Shown: positions 27,181 through 35,562, counted from the stretch's first letter. The stretch is 64,000 bases of DNA from Actinomadura flavalba DSM 45200 (GCF_000374305.1 NZ_KB894095.1:310001-374000), one strand, 5' to 3'. Translations and numbers: made by a program. Notes: a model not told the origin generated them from the sequence alone.

Positions 27181-27413
27181 CCCGAACACCGCGCCACCAC
27201 CCCACCCACGAACACCTGGATGCCCGACTACAAACCCACCGCGAGACCCAAGACCTCGTCCAGCCAGCCGACGCCCGGCCGCACTCGTCGTCACCACGGA
27301 ACGCAATGCGCTCACCAGACACGGTCGCCAACGCCAGCCGGGGTTTCCCCGCTAGGACTCCCACCCACCGTCACCCCGACCCCGTCACCCGTGGCCGCTA
27401 CAAAACCCAACCC
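27181..27413. other. Gene-free stretch between DUF397 and the first CRISPR leader
   Basis: About 230 bases with no convincing coding sequence on either strand. It is C-rich and low in complexity, and looks like decayed sequence. Short open frames exist but none has a ribosome binding site or a recognisable domain. It runs directly into the CRISPR leader. Confidence 0.6.
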
Positions 27414-27552
27414 AACCGGCGTACTCTGAGCACTGACCGAAGCCCGAGATTTCAGCGACACGCCGGGTTCCACAACACAACCGGAGACCCGCTGAAAACC
27501 TCACCAGAAATCTGGGCCTACAAGGGCGGATGAGCTGCGGCTTTACCCTGGT
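27414..27552 (+). promoter_or_regulatory. CRISPR leader of array 1
   Basis: About 139 bases immediately left of the first repeat. They match the sequence left of array 2 (32623-32759) along their length. Shared blocks include CTGAGCACTGA, ATTTCAGCGACACGCCGGG, CCCGCTGAAA, GCGGATGAGCTGC and GCTTTACC. Conservation upstream of both arrays on the same side, opposite the degenerate end repeats, identifies the leader and implies rightward transcription. Confidence 0.7.
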
Positions 27553-27980
27553 GTCCCCATAGCCCCTACGAGGGGTCGCAACGTCGCGGTGGTGACGTGG
27601 GTGCTGCGGCACCCGGGGTCCCCATAGCCCCTACGAGGGGCCGCAACCGAGCCCGCCCCGTCCGCTCGCCGTCACGGGGACGGGTCCCCATCGCCCCGAC
27701 GAGGGGTCGCAACGCCGAGCTGAGGTTCCTGGCCGAGGCCAGCGCCTGGAGTCCCCATCGCCCCTACGAGGGGTCGCAACGCGGACCCAGCGCGGCGTCT
27801 CGCGGACCTCGACCGGGTCCCCATCGCCCCTACGAGGGGTCGCAACTCCCACCCGAGCCCGCACGCCTCACCGCGGCGTAGGGTCCCCATCGCCCCTACG
27901 AGGGGTCGCAACATGTGCAGACGGTGGCGCGATCCGGCCAGGAGGCCCGCGTCCCCATCGCCCCTACGAGGGGTCGCGGC
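27553..27980 (+). CRISPR. CRISPR array 1: seven repeats, six spacers
   Basis: Seven 30-nt repeats start at 27553, 27618, 27684, 27751, 27817, 27883 and 27951. The consensus begins GTCCCCATCG and ends GAGGGGTCGCAAC, with a short internal stem CCCCT/AGGGG. The six spacers are 35, 36, 37, 36, 36 and 38 nt and all differ. The first two repeats have ATAG instead of ATCG, and the last ends CGCGGC. The type cannot be assigned, as no cas gene is in the window. Confidence 0.9.
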
Positions 27981-28192
27981 TCGCCGTCGTCGTTCATCGC
28001 CATGATCTTCGTGGCGGGCGGCGACCCGGGCCAGGCACGCACCCACCTGGAGAAGTGTTTGGCCTTCGTCACCGAATGCGTAGGCGTCCAGTGACCGCGG
28101 AATCGCTGGCGACACGATGGGCGCCCGCGACTCGATGAACCCGGACGGCCGCCGACTCTCTCACCGCCCGCCCGAGCATGATGGGCTGAGCC
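27981..28192. other. Remnant sequence with a DUF397-like scrap
   Basis: Gene-free stretch of about 210 bases. At 28120-28190 a reading in one frame gives GARDSMNPDGRRLSHRP, which resembles the middle of DUF397 proteins (GTRDSKNPDAGHLTL), so a third, decayed DUF397 copy is likely. A short frame upstream ends in AFVTECVGVQ and is not recognisable. Confidence 0.4.
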
Positions 28193-29070
28193 ATGCCCTC
28201 GTCACCGTCGTCCTCCGCACAGGCCGCCCGCGAACTTTTGGGAGCCAAGCTACGAGCCCTCCGTGAAGCTCGCGGGCTGTCCGGCCGCGACTTCGCCGAA
28301 GCGGCCGGCTGGAAGTCCCCTCCCTCGTCTCAATGATCGAAAAGGGCCAACGCCCCATCAGCGCCCAGCACATCGAGACCTGGTGCACGATCTGCGCCGC
28401 CCCCGAATCCCAGAGAACCCGCCTCATAGCCGAACAAGCAGCCGTAGCAGGCATGTGGATTCCCTACGAAGACCTGAACCGAGGTGGCCTGGAAGCAGCA
28501 CAGAAGTCCGTCCGTCAGCTCTATGAGGAGCTGACGATGGAACGGTCGTATCAGCCGAAGGTCATTCCCGGCATGTTGCAGACGGAGGCGTACACCCGCG
28601 CTGCGCTGACCGGTGTACTCGTGGAGCAAGCGGTCGTCACCGACGATCCCGAAGCCGAAGTGGCGGCGGCGGTCGCCGAACGCATGGACCGCCAGCGCCT
28701 CCTGGGCCGACCCGACGCCCGCTGGTTCTACCTGCTGGAGGAAACCCTGCTCTGGTACCGCCCCTACTCCCGGGCGTTACACATTGAGCAACTGCACCAC
28801 CTGCTCGCGATACGGCGGCGGCCGAATGTGCTCGTGGGCATCATTCCCGCCGCCGCCGATCGCCGCACCGTGCATCCCGAAGAGGCGTTCGACATCACCG
28901 ACCACCATCTGGTGACGGTTGAACTCGTATCGGGCTACCTCTCTGTAACCCGTCCGGAAGAAGTAGCCCTCTACACCGCGACCTGGAAGCGCCTGTGGGC
29001 GCTAGCGGAAGTCGGCTCCGCCGCAACCGACATGCTCCACGCGGCGCTCACCCGCCTGGACGAGACCTAG
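28193..29070 (+). pseudogene. Scr1-type XRE regulator with DUF5753, frameshifted
   Basis: The N-terminal frame from ATG 28193 (MPSSPSSSAQAARELLGAKL, RALREARGLSGRDFAEAAGW) stops at TGA after 47 codons. The rest of the gene continues in the next frame from about 28320 (MIEKGQRPISAQHIETWCTI) through PGMLQTEAYTRAALTG to the end at 29070. One extra C in the CCCC run at 28317-28320 would restore a 292-residue protein reading AGWKSPSLVSMIEKG, which is the normal HTH. So this is a one-base deletion, either real inactivation or a sequencing error. It ends four bases inside the opposite gene. Confidence 0.7.
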
Positions 29071-29891
29071 ACCGGCGTGTAGTCGGCGTGCGGGATGCCG
29101 CGCTCCCAGAGCATCTCGAACATCCCCACGACGGGCACGATCTGCCGGGGATCCGCCACGTACTTCATGCGGCCGGTGTCCACACCGTCTCCGGCCGTGA
29201 AGTTGTACGCGACGAGGCGCTGGTCGTACATGAAGTAGTCCGCGACCGGATGCGGCAGGTCGAAGGCCAGGTGACGCGGCAGCCACCGCAGCTCTTCCCC
29301 AGCGGCGACATTGCCGTAACTGATGGCGTGCTCCCACCGGATGTAGTCGCTCACCGGCTCCGACACGATCCGCAGCCGCCGGAACCGCACACCGCGCTTG
29401 ACCGCACCGCCGACCAGCTCGATCCAGCCGTCCCAGTCAAAGGACGTGTCGCCGTCGTTCTGCCACTTCACGAAGGCGGGGTCGTTCGGGTCGTAGGTGT
29501 CCCGCGCCTCCAAGTGCACGACCGACCGCGTGGTGCTGTTCAGGAGATCCGCGAACGACGGCTCACCTGGGCCTTCGCGTCCTTCCTCGTACGTGCCCTG
29601 GAGAGCGTCCAGGAGGCTCGGCTTGAGGTTCGCTGGCGTCCAGATCGCCACCTCATCGTCCGCGATGTGCGTGTGTCCCGCGATCAGCGCGAGCGTGCCC
29701 GGGTCGGTCACCTTACGGCCGACCTGGAGCAGGTCTCCCGTCTCCGGGACGGCCATGACCGCAGGACAACGGCTGCGCGGCGAGTTGTCGTCGATCCCGA
29801 CGAAGTCGATGTTCTCCGCGTGGAACGGCGGAGAACCTGCTCGTCCGCTGTCGTCGTTGGACGGGCTCACCGGGGGTCGACTGTCGGCCAT
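29067..29891 (-). CDS. DUF6879-family protein with extra N-terminal region
   Basis: A 274-residue soluble protein. The C-terminal part (about 110-274) matches the DUF6879 pattern: FADLLNSTTRSVVHLEARDT, VRFRRLRIVSEPVSDYIRWE and AYNFTAGDGVDTG. Such proteins often lie next to Scr1-type regulators in actinomycetes, as here. The N-terminal 80 residues (HAENIDFVGIDDNSPRSRCP) are an additional segment I cannot name. Function unknown. It is divergent from the RiPP precursor gene. Confidence 0.65.
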   Translation of the reverse strand: MADSRPPVSPSNDDSGRAGSPPFHAENIDFVGIDDNSPRSRCPAVMAVPETGDLLQVGRKVTDPGTLALIAGHTHIADDEVAIWTPANLKPSLLDALQGTYEEGREGPGEPSFADLLNSTTRSVVHLEARDTYDPNDPAFVKWQNDGDTSFDWDGWIELVGGAVKRGVRFRRLRIVSEPVSDYIRWEHAISYGNVAAGEELRWLPRHLAFDLPHPVADYFMYDQRLVAYNFTAGDGVDTGRMKYVADPRQIVPVVGMFEMLWERGIPHADYTPV

Positions 29892-29975
29892 TGACGCTCC
29901 TTACTCGGTACCGGGCATGTCGAAGCCGACAATCGTGGATGGAAGGAAGTGACGTCAACCTTCGAGGTCACCGGG

Positions 29976-29992
29976 TGTGAATTTCTGTGAAT
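29976..29992. promoter_or_regulatory. Direct repeat TGTGAAT in the gap before the RiPP genes
   Basis: TGTGAAT occurs twice (29976-29982 and 29986-29992) with a 3-base spacer, a 10-base period that puts both copies on one face of the helix. It lies in the 209-base gap between the divergent DUF6879 and precursor genes and may be an operator. The gap (29892-30100) holds no gene. Confidence 0.35.
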
Positions 29993-30100
29993 CCACTGGC
30001 GTCAAGGGGGTCGGTCAAGTGACGCTGTTCCGCGACGGCAGCGACCAATCATCCCGCATACCGTCACAATTCGGATGATCGACCCGCGAAAGGAGACGCC

Positions 30101-30355
30101 ATGAGCACGCTTGTTCCCTGGGGCCTGTCGCGGCTCGCGCCCTTCCCGACGGTCAGCGCGATTCCCGCGTACGTCATGGAACTCGACCCGGCGACCCAGA
30201 CCGGCCGTGCCGTGCTCGCCGACGGCTCCGTCATCACCGCCGGACACCGCAAGAGCGGGACGAGCGGCGAGACCAAGACCTCGGCGAGCAAGGGCGACGG
30301 GCGAGACCACAAGCAGTACGACACCGACAACGACCAGAGCGGCGACGAGGACTAG
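30101..30355 (+). CDS. tgmA: ATP-grasp-modified RiPP precursor (graspetide/imiditide type)
   Basis: An 84-residue precursor. GAAAGGAGACGCC precedes the ATG. The N-terminal leader (PWGLSRLAPFPTVSAIPAYV, MELDPATQTGRAVLADGSVI) matches the conserved leader of the family that accompanies TgmB/TgmC genes. The C-terminal core (about 47-84) has Ser/Thr/Lys in its first half (GTSGETKTSASKGDGRD) and many Asp/Glu in its second half (YDTDNDQSGDED). ATP-grasp ligases would join such side chains as esters or amides. The Asp-Gly at 66-67 is a candidate aspartimide site. Leader cleavage is inferred; no protease gene is present. Confidence 0.85.
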   Translation: MSTLVPWGLSRLAPFPTVSAIPAYVMELDPATQTGRAVLADGSVITAGHRKSGTSGETKTSASKGDGRDHKQYDTDNDQSGDED

Positions 30356-30356
30356 C

Positions 30357-31319
30357 GTGGCGCGCGACGAGCGACCGGTACTCGTGCTCAGCGAGCTGGA
30401 CGACGTGACGGCCGACGGCGTGACGCTGGAACTCGCGCGGCGTGGCGTGCCGGTGGTCCGGATGGACCCCGGCGCGGATTTTCCCGCCGACGTCTCCTTC
30501 ACAGCCCGCATAGAACAGCGGGGGTGGGCGGGTGCCCTGGCGACCACGACGCGGCGGCTCGATCTGTCGGCCGTCAGGGCGGTCTACCGGCGGCGGCCGA
30601 CCCGGCACACCCCCATGCCCGGCCTAGCGCCGCCGACGGCGGAGTTCGCCGCCCGTGAGGCACGTGAAGGACTGAGCGGCGTCCTGGCCAATCTGCCGGG
30701 CTGCCTGTACGTCAACCATCCTGACGCCAATCGTGCCGCCGCTGTGAAAGTCCGGCAATTGGCCCTGGCGGCCGAACTGGGATTTTGCATTCCACCGTCG
30801 CTCGTCACCAACGACCCCGAAGCGGCGCAGGCCTTCGCCGAGGAACACGATCAGATCATCTACAAGCCGCTCGCCTTCGTCCGGCAGATCAGCCCGGACG
30901 GGCCACGAACGATCTGGACCCAACCGGTCGAGGCGCACGAGATCAACGAATCCATCGCGGGAACCGCGCATCTGTTCCAACGGCTCGTCCACAAGTCCGC
31001 CGACCTCCGCGTCACCGTGGTGGGCGACCAGGTGTTCTGCGTACGGATCACGGCAGATCCACCGCAACTCGACTGGCGCCGAGCGTACGGCCGGCTCACG
31101 CACACCTGGTGCGAGCCGACGGACGGACTGGCCGAATTCACCGTGCGCTATCTGCGGCATTTCGGCCTTGCCTTCGGCTGCTTCGACTTCGGCGTCACCG
31201 AAGACGGCGCGGCGGTCTTCTTCGAGTGCAACCCGAACGGGCAGTGGGCCTGGCTGGAGGAAGCGACGGGAGCGCCGATCACGGCGGCCTTCGCCGGACT
31301 ACTCGAAGGAGGACTGTGA
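30357..31319 (+). CDS. tgmB: ATP-grasp RiPP maturase (graspetide ligase)
   Basis: A 320-residue ATP-grasp ligase of the SAV_5884/TgmB type. N-terminal preATP-grasp region: VLVLSELDDVTADGVTLELA. ATP-binding lysine region: IIYKPLAFVRQIS; metal-binding signature: GCFDFGVTEDGAAVFFECNP followed by NGQW, which is the hallmark of graspetide ligases. It would install ester or amide side-chain links in the precursor next door. GTG start one base after the precursor stop, with GAGGA upstream. It overlaps the methyltransferase gene by four bases. Confidence 0.9.
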   Translation: MARDERPVLVLSELDDVTADGVTLELARRGVPVVRMDPGADFPADVSFTARIEQRGWAGALATTTRRLDLSAVRAVYRRRPTRHTPMPGLAPPTAEFAAREAREGLSGVLANLPGCLYVNHPDANRAAAVKVRQLALAAELGFCIPPSLVTNDPEAAQAFAEEHDQIIYKPLAFVRQISPDGPRTIWTQPVEAHEINESIAGTAHLFQRLVHKSADLRVTVVGDQVFCVRITADPPQLDWRRAYGRLTHTWCEPTDGLAEFTVRYLRHFGLAFGCFDFGVTEDGAAVFFECNPNGQWAWLEEATGAPITAAFAGLLEGGL

Positions 31320-32464
31320 AGACGACCGAGCGTATCGACCGATTGGCCGACGCACTCCAGCGGGCGGGGGATCTCACCGACCCCGAATGGCGACGGTCTC
31401 TGCACGCCGTTCCCCGGCACCTCTTCGTGCCGGCGCGTGGCTACGCGCAGCCGTGCCGGTGGGGTGAGGGACCGCCGCCGCGCGCCATCGACCGCGGCGC
31501 CGACCCGGAGGGCTGGTGGTCGGCGGTCTACGCGGACACCTCGATCATCACACAGCGTGACGACGGCGCGTCCGACCCGGCCTCGCCGGACGGGTCGGCG
31601 TCGTCCTCGAACTCGGCGCCCGGCATCGTCTTTCCCTTCCTTGAACTGCTCGCGCCGGTCGCGGGCGAACGCGTTCTCGACATCGGCACCGGAACCGGAT
31701 GGACCGCCTCGCTGCTCTCCGACCGGGTGGGCTCCGAGAACGTCGTGAGCATCGAGGTCGATGCCGGGCTGTCCGTCCAGGCCGCCGAGAACGTCGCGGC
31801 GGCGGGCTACGCCCCGGAACTCGTCGTCGGCGACGGCGCCGAGGGCTGGCCGCCGCGCGCGCCCTACGACGCCGTGCACGTCACAGTCGGCGTACGCGAC
31901 ATCCCGTACGCCTGGGTGCGGCAGCTCAAGCCCGGCGGACGCGCGGTCCTGCCGTGGATGCCCGAGGGCATCGGCGGGTTCCGCGTCCGGATGACCACGA
32001 CCACCGGCGGCTACGGACTCGGTACGTTCCACGGCACCGCCGGATACATGCTGTTGCGTGCGCAGCGTCCGGAATCCGTCTGGTTCGCCCACCACCGCGA
32101 CGACGCCGACGTGACCACGACCCGCCTGGACCCCCGCGTGATCGCCGAGGCCGACGACGGCGCCGAACTCGCCCTCCACCTGCACGTTCCCCGCCTGTTC
32201 ACGACGCGCACGATGAGCGAGGACGGCCACCTCACCTACCACCTGGCCGAGACCGGCGACCCGAACGGCTCCTGGGCGTCGGTCACCTCCGGCCCGTCCG
32301 GCCTCCACACCGTCACCCAGTACGGCGACCGCCGCCTCTGGGACGAGGTCGAATCCGCCTTCACGCAGTGGACCGACACCGGCTCACCCGGCCTCGACCG
32401 CTTCGGCCTCCTCATCACCGAGCACGAAACCCGCCTCTGGCTGGACCACCCGCCCCGGAGTTGA
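31316..32464 (+). CDS. tgmC: PIMT-like O-methyltransferase of the ATP-grasp RiPP system
   Basis: A 382-residue protein whose N-terminal 230 residues are an L-isoaspartate methyltransferase fold: SAM motif I VLDIGTGTGWTASLLSDRVG, PYDAVHVTVGVRDIPYAWVR and LKPGGRAVLPW. The C-terminal 150 residues are an extension typical of the ATP-grasp-system methyltransferases. In fuscimiditide-type pathways the homologue methylates one Asp, which then forms an aspartimide. GTG start with GAAGGAGG, overlapping the ligase stop. The three genes form one operon. Confidence 0.85.
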   Translation: MKTTERIDRLADALQRAGDLTDPEWRRSLHAVPRHLFVPARGYAQPCRWGEGPPPRAIDRGADPEGWWSAVYADTSIITQRDDGASDPASPDGSASSSNSAPGIVFPFLELLAPVAGERVLDIGTGTGWTASLLSDRVGSENVVSIEVDAGLSVQAAENVAAAGYAPELVVGDGAEGWPPRAPYDAVHVTVGVRDIPYAWVRQLKPGGRAVLPWMPEGIGGFRVRMTTTTGGYGLGTFHGTAGYMLLRAQRPESVWFAHHRDDADVTTTRLDPRVIAEADDGAELALHLHVPRLFTTRTMSEDGHLTYHLAETGDPNGSWASVTSGPSGLHTVTQYGDRRLWDEVESAFTQWTDTGSPGLDRFGLLITEHETRLWLDHPPRS

Positions 32465-32622
32465 CCTCCCGCCGGAGTCCGATCTCACCCATCCGATCAC
32501 CCCACCGGGCAGAGAAGCACACGGTGCCGCGCTCGCCCGGTGTTCGGCCGGGCGCCGTTCCCCAGAGCCTCCCGCTCGGCGTCACCCCAACTCCTCACGC
32601 GAGGACACTGCGGAACGGACCC
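32465..32622. other. Gene-free stretch before the second CRISPR leader
   Basis: About 160 bases with no gene. It resembles part of the sequence before the first leader (shared CGTCACCCC and similar C-rich text), so the duplicated segment may extend further left than the strictly conserved leader. No promoter or terminator is convincing. Confidence 0.45.
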
Positions 32623-32759
32623 CACCGGCGTAACCTGAGCACTGATCCAAGCCTGGATTTCAGCGACACGCCGGGCTCTGCAACACGACCGGAGGCCCGC
32701 TGAAATCCTCGCGAAGAATCTGGACCTGCATGAGCGGATGAGCTGCAGCTTTACCGTGG
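32623..32759 (+). promoter_or_regulatory. CRISPR leader of array 2
   Basis: About 137 bases, homologous over the whole length to the leader of array 1 (27414-27552), with scattered single-base differences and small indels. It carries the same blocks ATTTCAGCGACACGCCGGG, CCCGCTGAAA, GCGGATGAGCTGC and GCTTTACC, the last ending a few bases before the first repeat. Confidence 0.7.
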
Positions 32760-33180
32760 GGCCCCATCGCCCCTACGAGGGGTCGCAACACGTGACGAAA
32801 TTCGTCATCAGAGCAGACATGGCAGCCCCATCGCCCCTACGAGGGGTCGCAACATGGAGATCTGGCGGGGGTCGCGGCGGCTGAGGTGTCCCCATCGCCC
32901 CTACGAGGGGTCGCAACACGAGCACGTGCCGCGCGTCGGCGGCCGGTTCGGGTGCCCCATCGCCCCTACGAGGGGTCGCAACATGGAGATCTGGCGGGGG
33001 TCGCGGCGGCTGAGGTGTCCCCATCGCCCCTACGAGGGGTCGCAACCCGTGACGCAGCAGGTGCGCCACGATGGCGGCCCGGCGTCCCCATCGCCCCTAC
33101 GAGGGGTCGCAACCGCACAGCAGGAGCGCGTGTGGGACCACGCAGAGCAGCTCCCAATCGCGCCTACGGGGGGTCGCAAC
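32760..33180 (+). CRISPR. CRISPR array 2: seven repeats, six spacers, one spacer duplicated
   Basis: Repeats start at 32760, 32824, 32888, 32953, 33017, 33084 and 33151 and match the consensus of array 1. The spacers are 34, 34, 35, 34, 37 and 37 nt. Spacer 2 (32854-32887) and spacer 4 (32983-33016) are identical. Several repeats vary at the first two bases (GG, AG, TG), and the last is degenerate (ATCGCGCC, GGGGGGTCG), marking the trailer end. Confidence 0.92.
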
Positions 33181-33277
33181 AGCGGCCTGGCTGAACGTTC
33201 GAGGTCGCCCGGGTGCTGGTGCGGCCACCGGCGGGCGTGCGGCGGTTGACCGGGGGCGCTCGCGGGCGCCGGGGTGG

Positions 33278-33808
33278 CTAGTGGACGGCGTTGACCAGGT
33301 CGTCTTGGAGCATTGTTAGCCAGTCGTAGGCCGCGTAGAGCGGGAGTAGTGGGTCGCCCGGTGGGGGGAGGGGACGGTCTTCGGTGATGTTCAGGCGGGT
33401 GCCCAGGGTCAGGCGGAGGTCGTTGAGGCTGGTGAGCCAGGCCCGGGACTGTTTTTCGTCCAGGACGGTGCGGACGTGGCCTCGGGCGTCGGTGTGGTCG
33501 TCCAGGGCGGACAGCACCGTGCGGGCGGCTTCGCGTTTGCCGTCGCGCAGGCCCATCTCGGTGTAGCGGCGGAACTCGTCGGCCGCCTCGCCGTCGCCCT
33601 GGTAGGCGTCCGGGAAGAGACGGGCCAGCACCGGGTCGTCCGGGGTCTCGGCCGAGTCGCTGATGCCGAGCGCGGCCAGCTCGTCGTCGGGGGCGGGCGG
33701 GTCGCCCAGCAGGCCGAGGAGCTGTTCCATGAGGGCGCGGACGGCGGCGGCCTCCTGGTCGTCGAGTTCGACCACGACGCCCTGGCGGGACTTGCGGATG
33801 CGGGTCAC
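33278..33808 (-). CDS. DUF2017 family protein
   Basis: A 176-residue cytoplasmic protein of DUF2017, an actinobacterial family almost always found beside clpS. Segments: VVVELDDQEAAAVRALMEQL, DDPVLARLFPDAYQ, and the C-terminal LTLGTRLNITEDRPLPPPG. GTG start. The gene follows clpS by 16 bases on the minus strand, so the two are co-transcribed. No activity is known; context suggests a link to Clp-dependent proteolysis. Confidence 0.85.
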   Translation of the reverse strand: MTRIRKSRQGVVVELDDQEAAAVRALMEQLLGLLGDPPAPDDELAALGISDSAETPDDPVLARLFPDAYQGDGEAADEFRRYTEMGLRDGKREAARTVLSALDDHTDARGHVRTVLDEKQSRAWLTSLNDLRLTLGTRLNITEDRPLPPPGDPLLPLYAAYDWLTMLQDDLVNAVH

Positions 33809-33824
33809 GCGTTCACCTGCCCTT

Positions 33825-34121
33825 TCAGTCGTCGCGCTTGACGGTCGCCCACAGGCCGTAGGAGTGCAGGATCTCGACGTCGCGCTCCATCTCCTCGCGG
33901 GCGCCGCTGGCGACGACGGCGCGGCCCTTGTGGTGGACGTCGAGCATCAGTTTCTCGGACTTGGACTTGGAGTACCCGAACACCGTCTGGAACACGTACG
34001 TCACGTACGACATGAGGTTGATCGGGTCGTTCCAGACGATCGCCAGCCAGGGCCGGTCCGGGTCCTGCTCCTGGGCGGCGTCGGGACGGTCGAGTTCGAC
34101 CGGTGCAGGTGCGTTGCTCAT
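33825..34121 (-). CDS. clpS: ClpS adaptor of the Clp protease
   Basis: A 98-residue adaptor that delivers N-degron substrates to ClpAP/ClpCP. The core [20 protein letters not shown] has the NDP (N-degron pocket) motif; [20 protein letters not shown] holds further pocket residues. The N-terminal 25 residues are an acidic extension. ATG 34121 is used. It lies upstream of DUF2017 and divergent from pncB. Confidence 0.93.
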   Translation of the reverse strand: MSNAPAPVELDRPDAAQEQDPDRPWLAIVWNDPINLMSYVTYVFQTVFGYSKSKSEKLMLDVHHKGRAVVASGAREEMERDVEILHSYGLWATVKRDD

Positions 34122-34242
34122 CGCCTCGCCGGGTGTTCCCTTCTCGCTCGCCGGAGCCGGGCGTGTACCCGCTGGCCTGTACCCGATGCTACGCGCCGGG
34201 CCGCCTCCGGACGCGCGGACCGCCGGGTCGTAGGCTGCCACG

Positions 34243-35562
34243 GTGACCATGAACGACAGCACCGCCCTGCTGACCGACCGGTACGAGCTGACCATGGTGC
34301 AGGCCGCGCTGCGCTCGGGGACCGCGCATCGGCGGTCGGTGTTCGAGGTGTTCGCGCGCAGCCTGCCCGCCGGGCGCCGGTACGGCGTGGTCGCCGGGGT
34401 GGGCCGCGTCCTGGACGCGCTGGAGACGTTCACGTTCGGCACCGCCGAGCTGGGCTACCTCACCGACGCCGGCATCGTGGACGGGCCGACGGCCGAGTGG
34501 CTGGCCGGATACCGCTTCTCCGGCGAGATCACCGGCTACGCCGAGGGCGACTGCTACTTCCCCGAGTCGCCGATCCTGACGGTGGAGGGCCCGTTCGCGG
34601 AGGCCGTCGTGCTGGAGACGCTGGTGCTGTCGATCCTCAACCACGACTGCGCGATCGCGTCGGCGGCGTCGCGGATGGCGTACGCCGCCGGGGACCGGCC
34701 GCTGATCGAGATGGGGTCGCGGCGGACGCACGAGGGCGCGGCGGTGGCGGCGGCGCGGGCGGCGCACATCGCGGGGTTCACGACGACGTCGAACCTGGAG
34801 GCGGGCCGCCGCTACGGGGTGCCGACGGCGGGCACGTCCGCGCACGCGTTCACGCTGCTGCACGACAGCGAGCGGCACGCGTTCCAGGCGCAGCTCGACT
34901 CGCTGGGCGCGGCGACGACGCTGCTCGTGGACACCTACGACGTGGAGCGCGCGGTCCGCACGGCGGTGGAGCTGGCCGGGCCGGGCCTGGGCGCGGTGCG
35001 GATCGACAGCGGCGATCTGGGCGAGGTCGCGCGGCGCGTCCGTGCGCAGCTCGACGCGCTCGGCGCGCACGGCACCCGCGTCACGGTCACCGGCGACCTG
35101 GACGAGTACGGCATCGCCGCGCTGGCCGCCGCGCCGGTGGACGGCTACGGCGTCGGCACGTCGGTGGTGACGGGCTCGGGCGCGCCGACGGCGTCGCTGG
35201 TCTACAAGCTGGTCGCCCGCGCCGACGGCGACGACCCGGACACGGCGCTGCGCCCGGTCGCCAAGCGCTCGACGGGCAAGCCGAGCCGGGGCGGGCGCAA
35301 GTCGGCGTTCCGCCGCGTGGACGCGCGCGGCATCGCGTCCGCCGAGGTCGTCACCACGGGCACGCCCGACCCGGGCCGCCGCGACCGCCTGCTCCAGGTC
35401 CCGCTGGTGCGCGGCGGCGAGATCGTCGGCCGGGAACCCCTCACCGCCGCCCGCGACCGTCACCGCGCCGCCCTCGCCGAGCTTCCCGCCACCGCGACGC
35501 AGCTCTCCCGGGGCGAACCGGCCCTGCCGACCGAGATCATCGACGCCGGGCCCCGGCGGTGA
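34243..35562 (+). CDS. pncB: Nicotinate phosphoribosyltransferase
   Basis: A 439-residue enzyme converting nicotinate to its mononucleotide for NAD salvage. Start [18 protein letters not shown]; the histidine loop [20 protein letters not shown]; the phosphate-site segment [40 protein letters not shown]. Length fits the group. The start may be GTG 34243 or ATG 34249. The nicotinamidase gene follows, so the salvage steps are clustered. Confidence 0.95.
   Translation: MTMNDSTALLTDRYELTMVQAALRSGTAHRRSVFEVFARSLPAGRRYGVVAGVGRVLDALETFTFGTAELGYLTDAGIVDGPTAEWLAGYRFSGEITGYAEGDCYFPESPILTVEGPFAEAVVLETLVLSILNHDCAIASAASRMAYAAGDRPLIEMGSRRTHEGAAVAAARAAHIAGFTTTSNLEAGRRYGVPTAGTSAHAFTLLHDSERHAFQAQLDSLGAATTLLVDTYDVERAVRTAVELAGPGLGAVRIDSGDLGEVARRVRAQLDALGAHGTRVTVTGDLDEYGIAALAAAPVDGYGVGTSVVTGSGAPTASLVYKLVARADGDDPDTALRPVAKRSTGKPSRGGRKSAFRRVDARGIASAEVVTTGTPDPGRRDRLLQVPLVRGGEIVGREPLTAARDRHRAALAELPATATQLSRGEPALPTEIIDAGPRR

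Noticed and set aside
27152..27364. A 70-codon ORF on the minus strand between DUF397 and array 1
   Set aside because: Trp/Arg-rich text, no ribosome binding site and no recognisable domain; treated as part of the decayed region.
27597..28115. ORFs reading through CRISPR repeats and spacers on both strands
   Set aside because: They are composed of repeat-derived peptides (such as PLVGAMGT) and spacers, not a gene.
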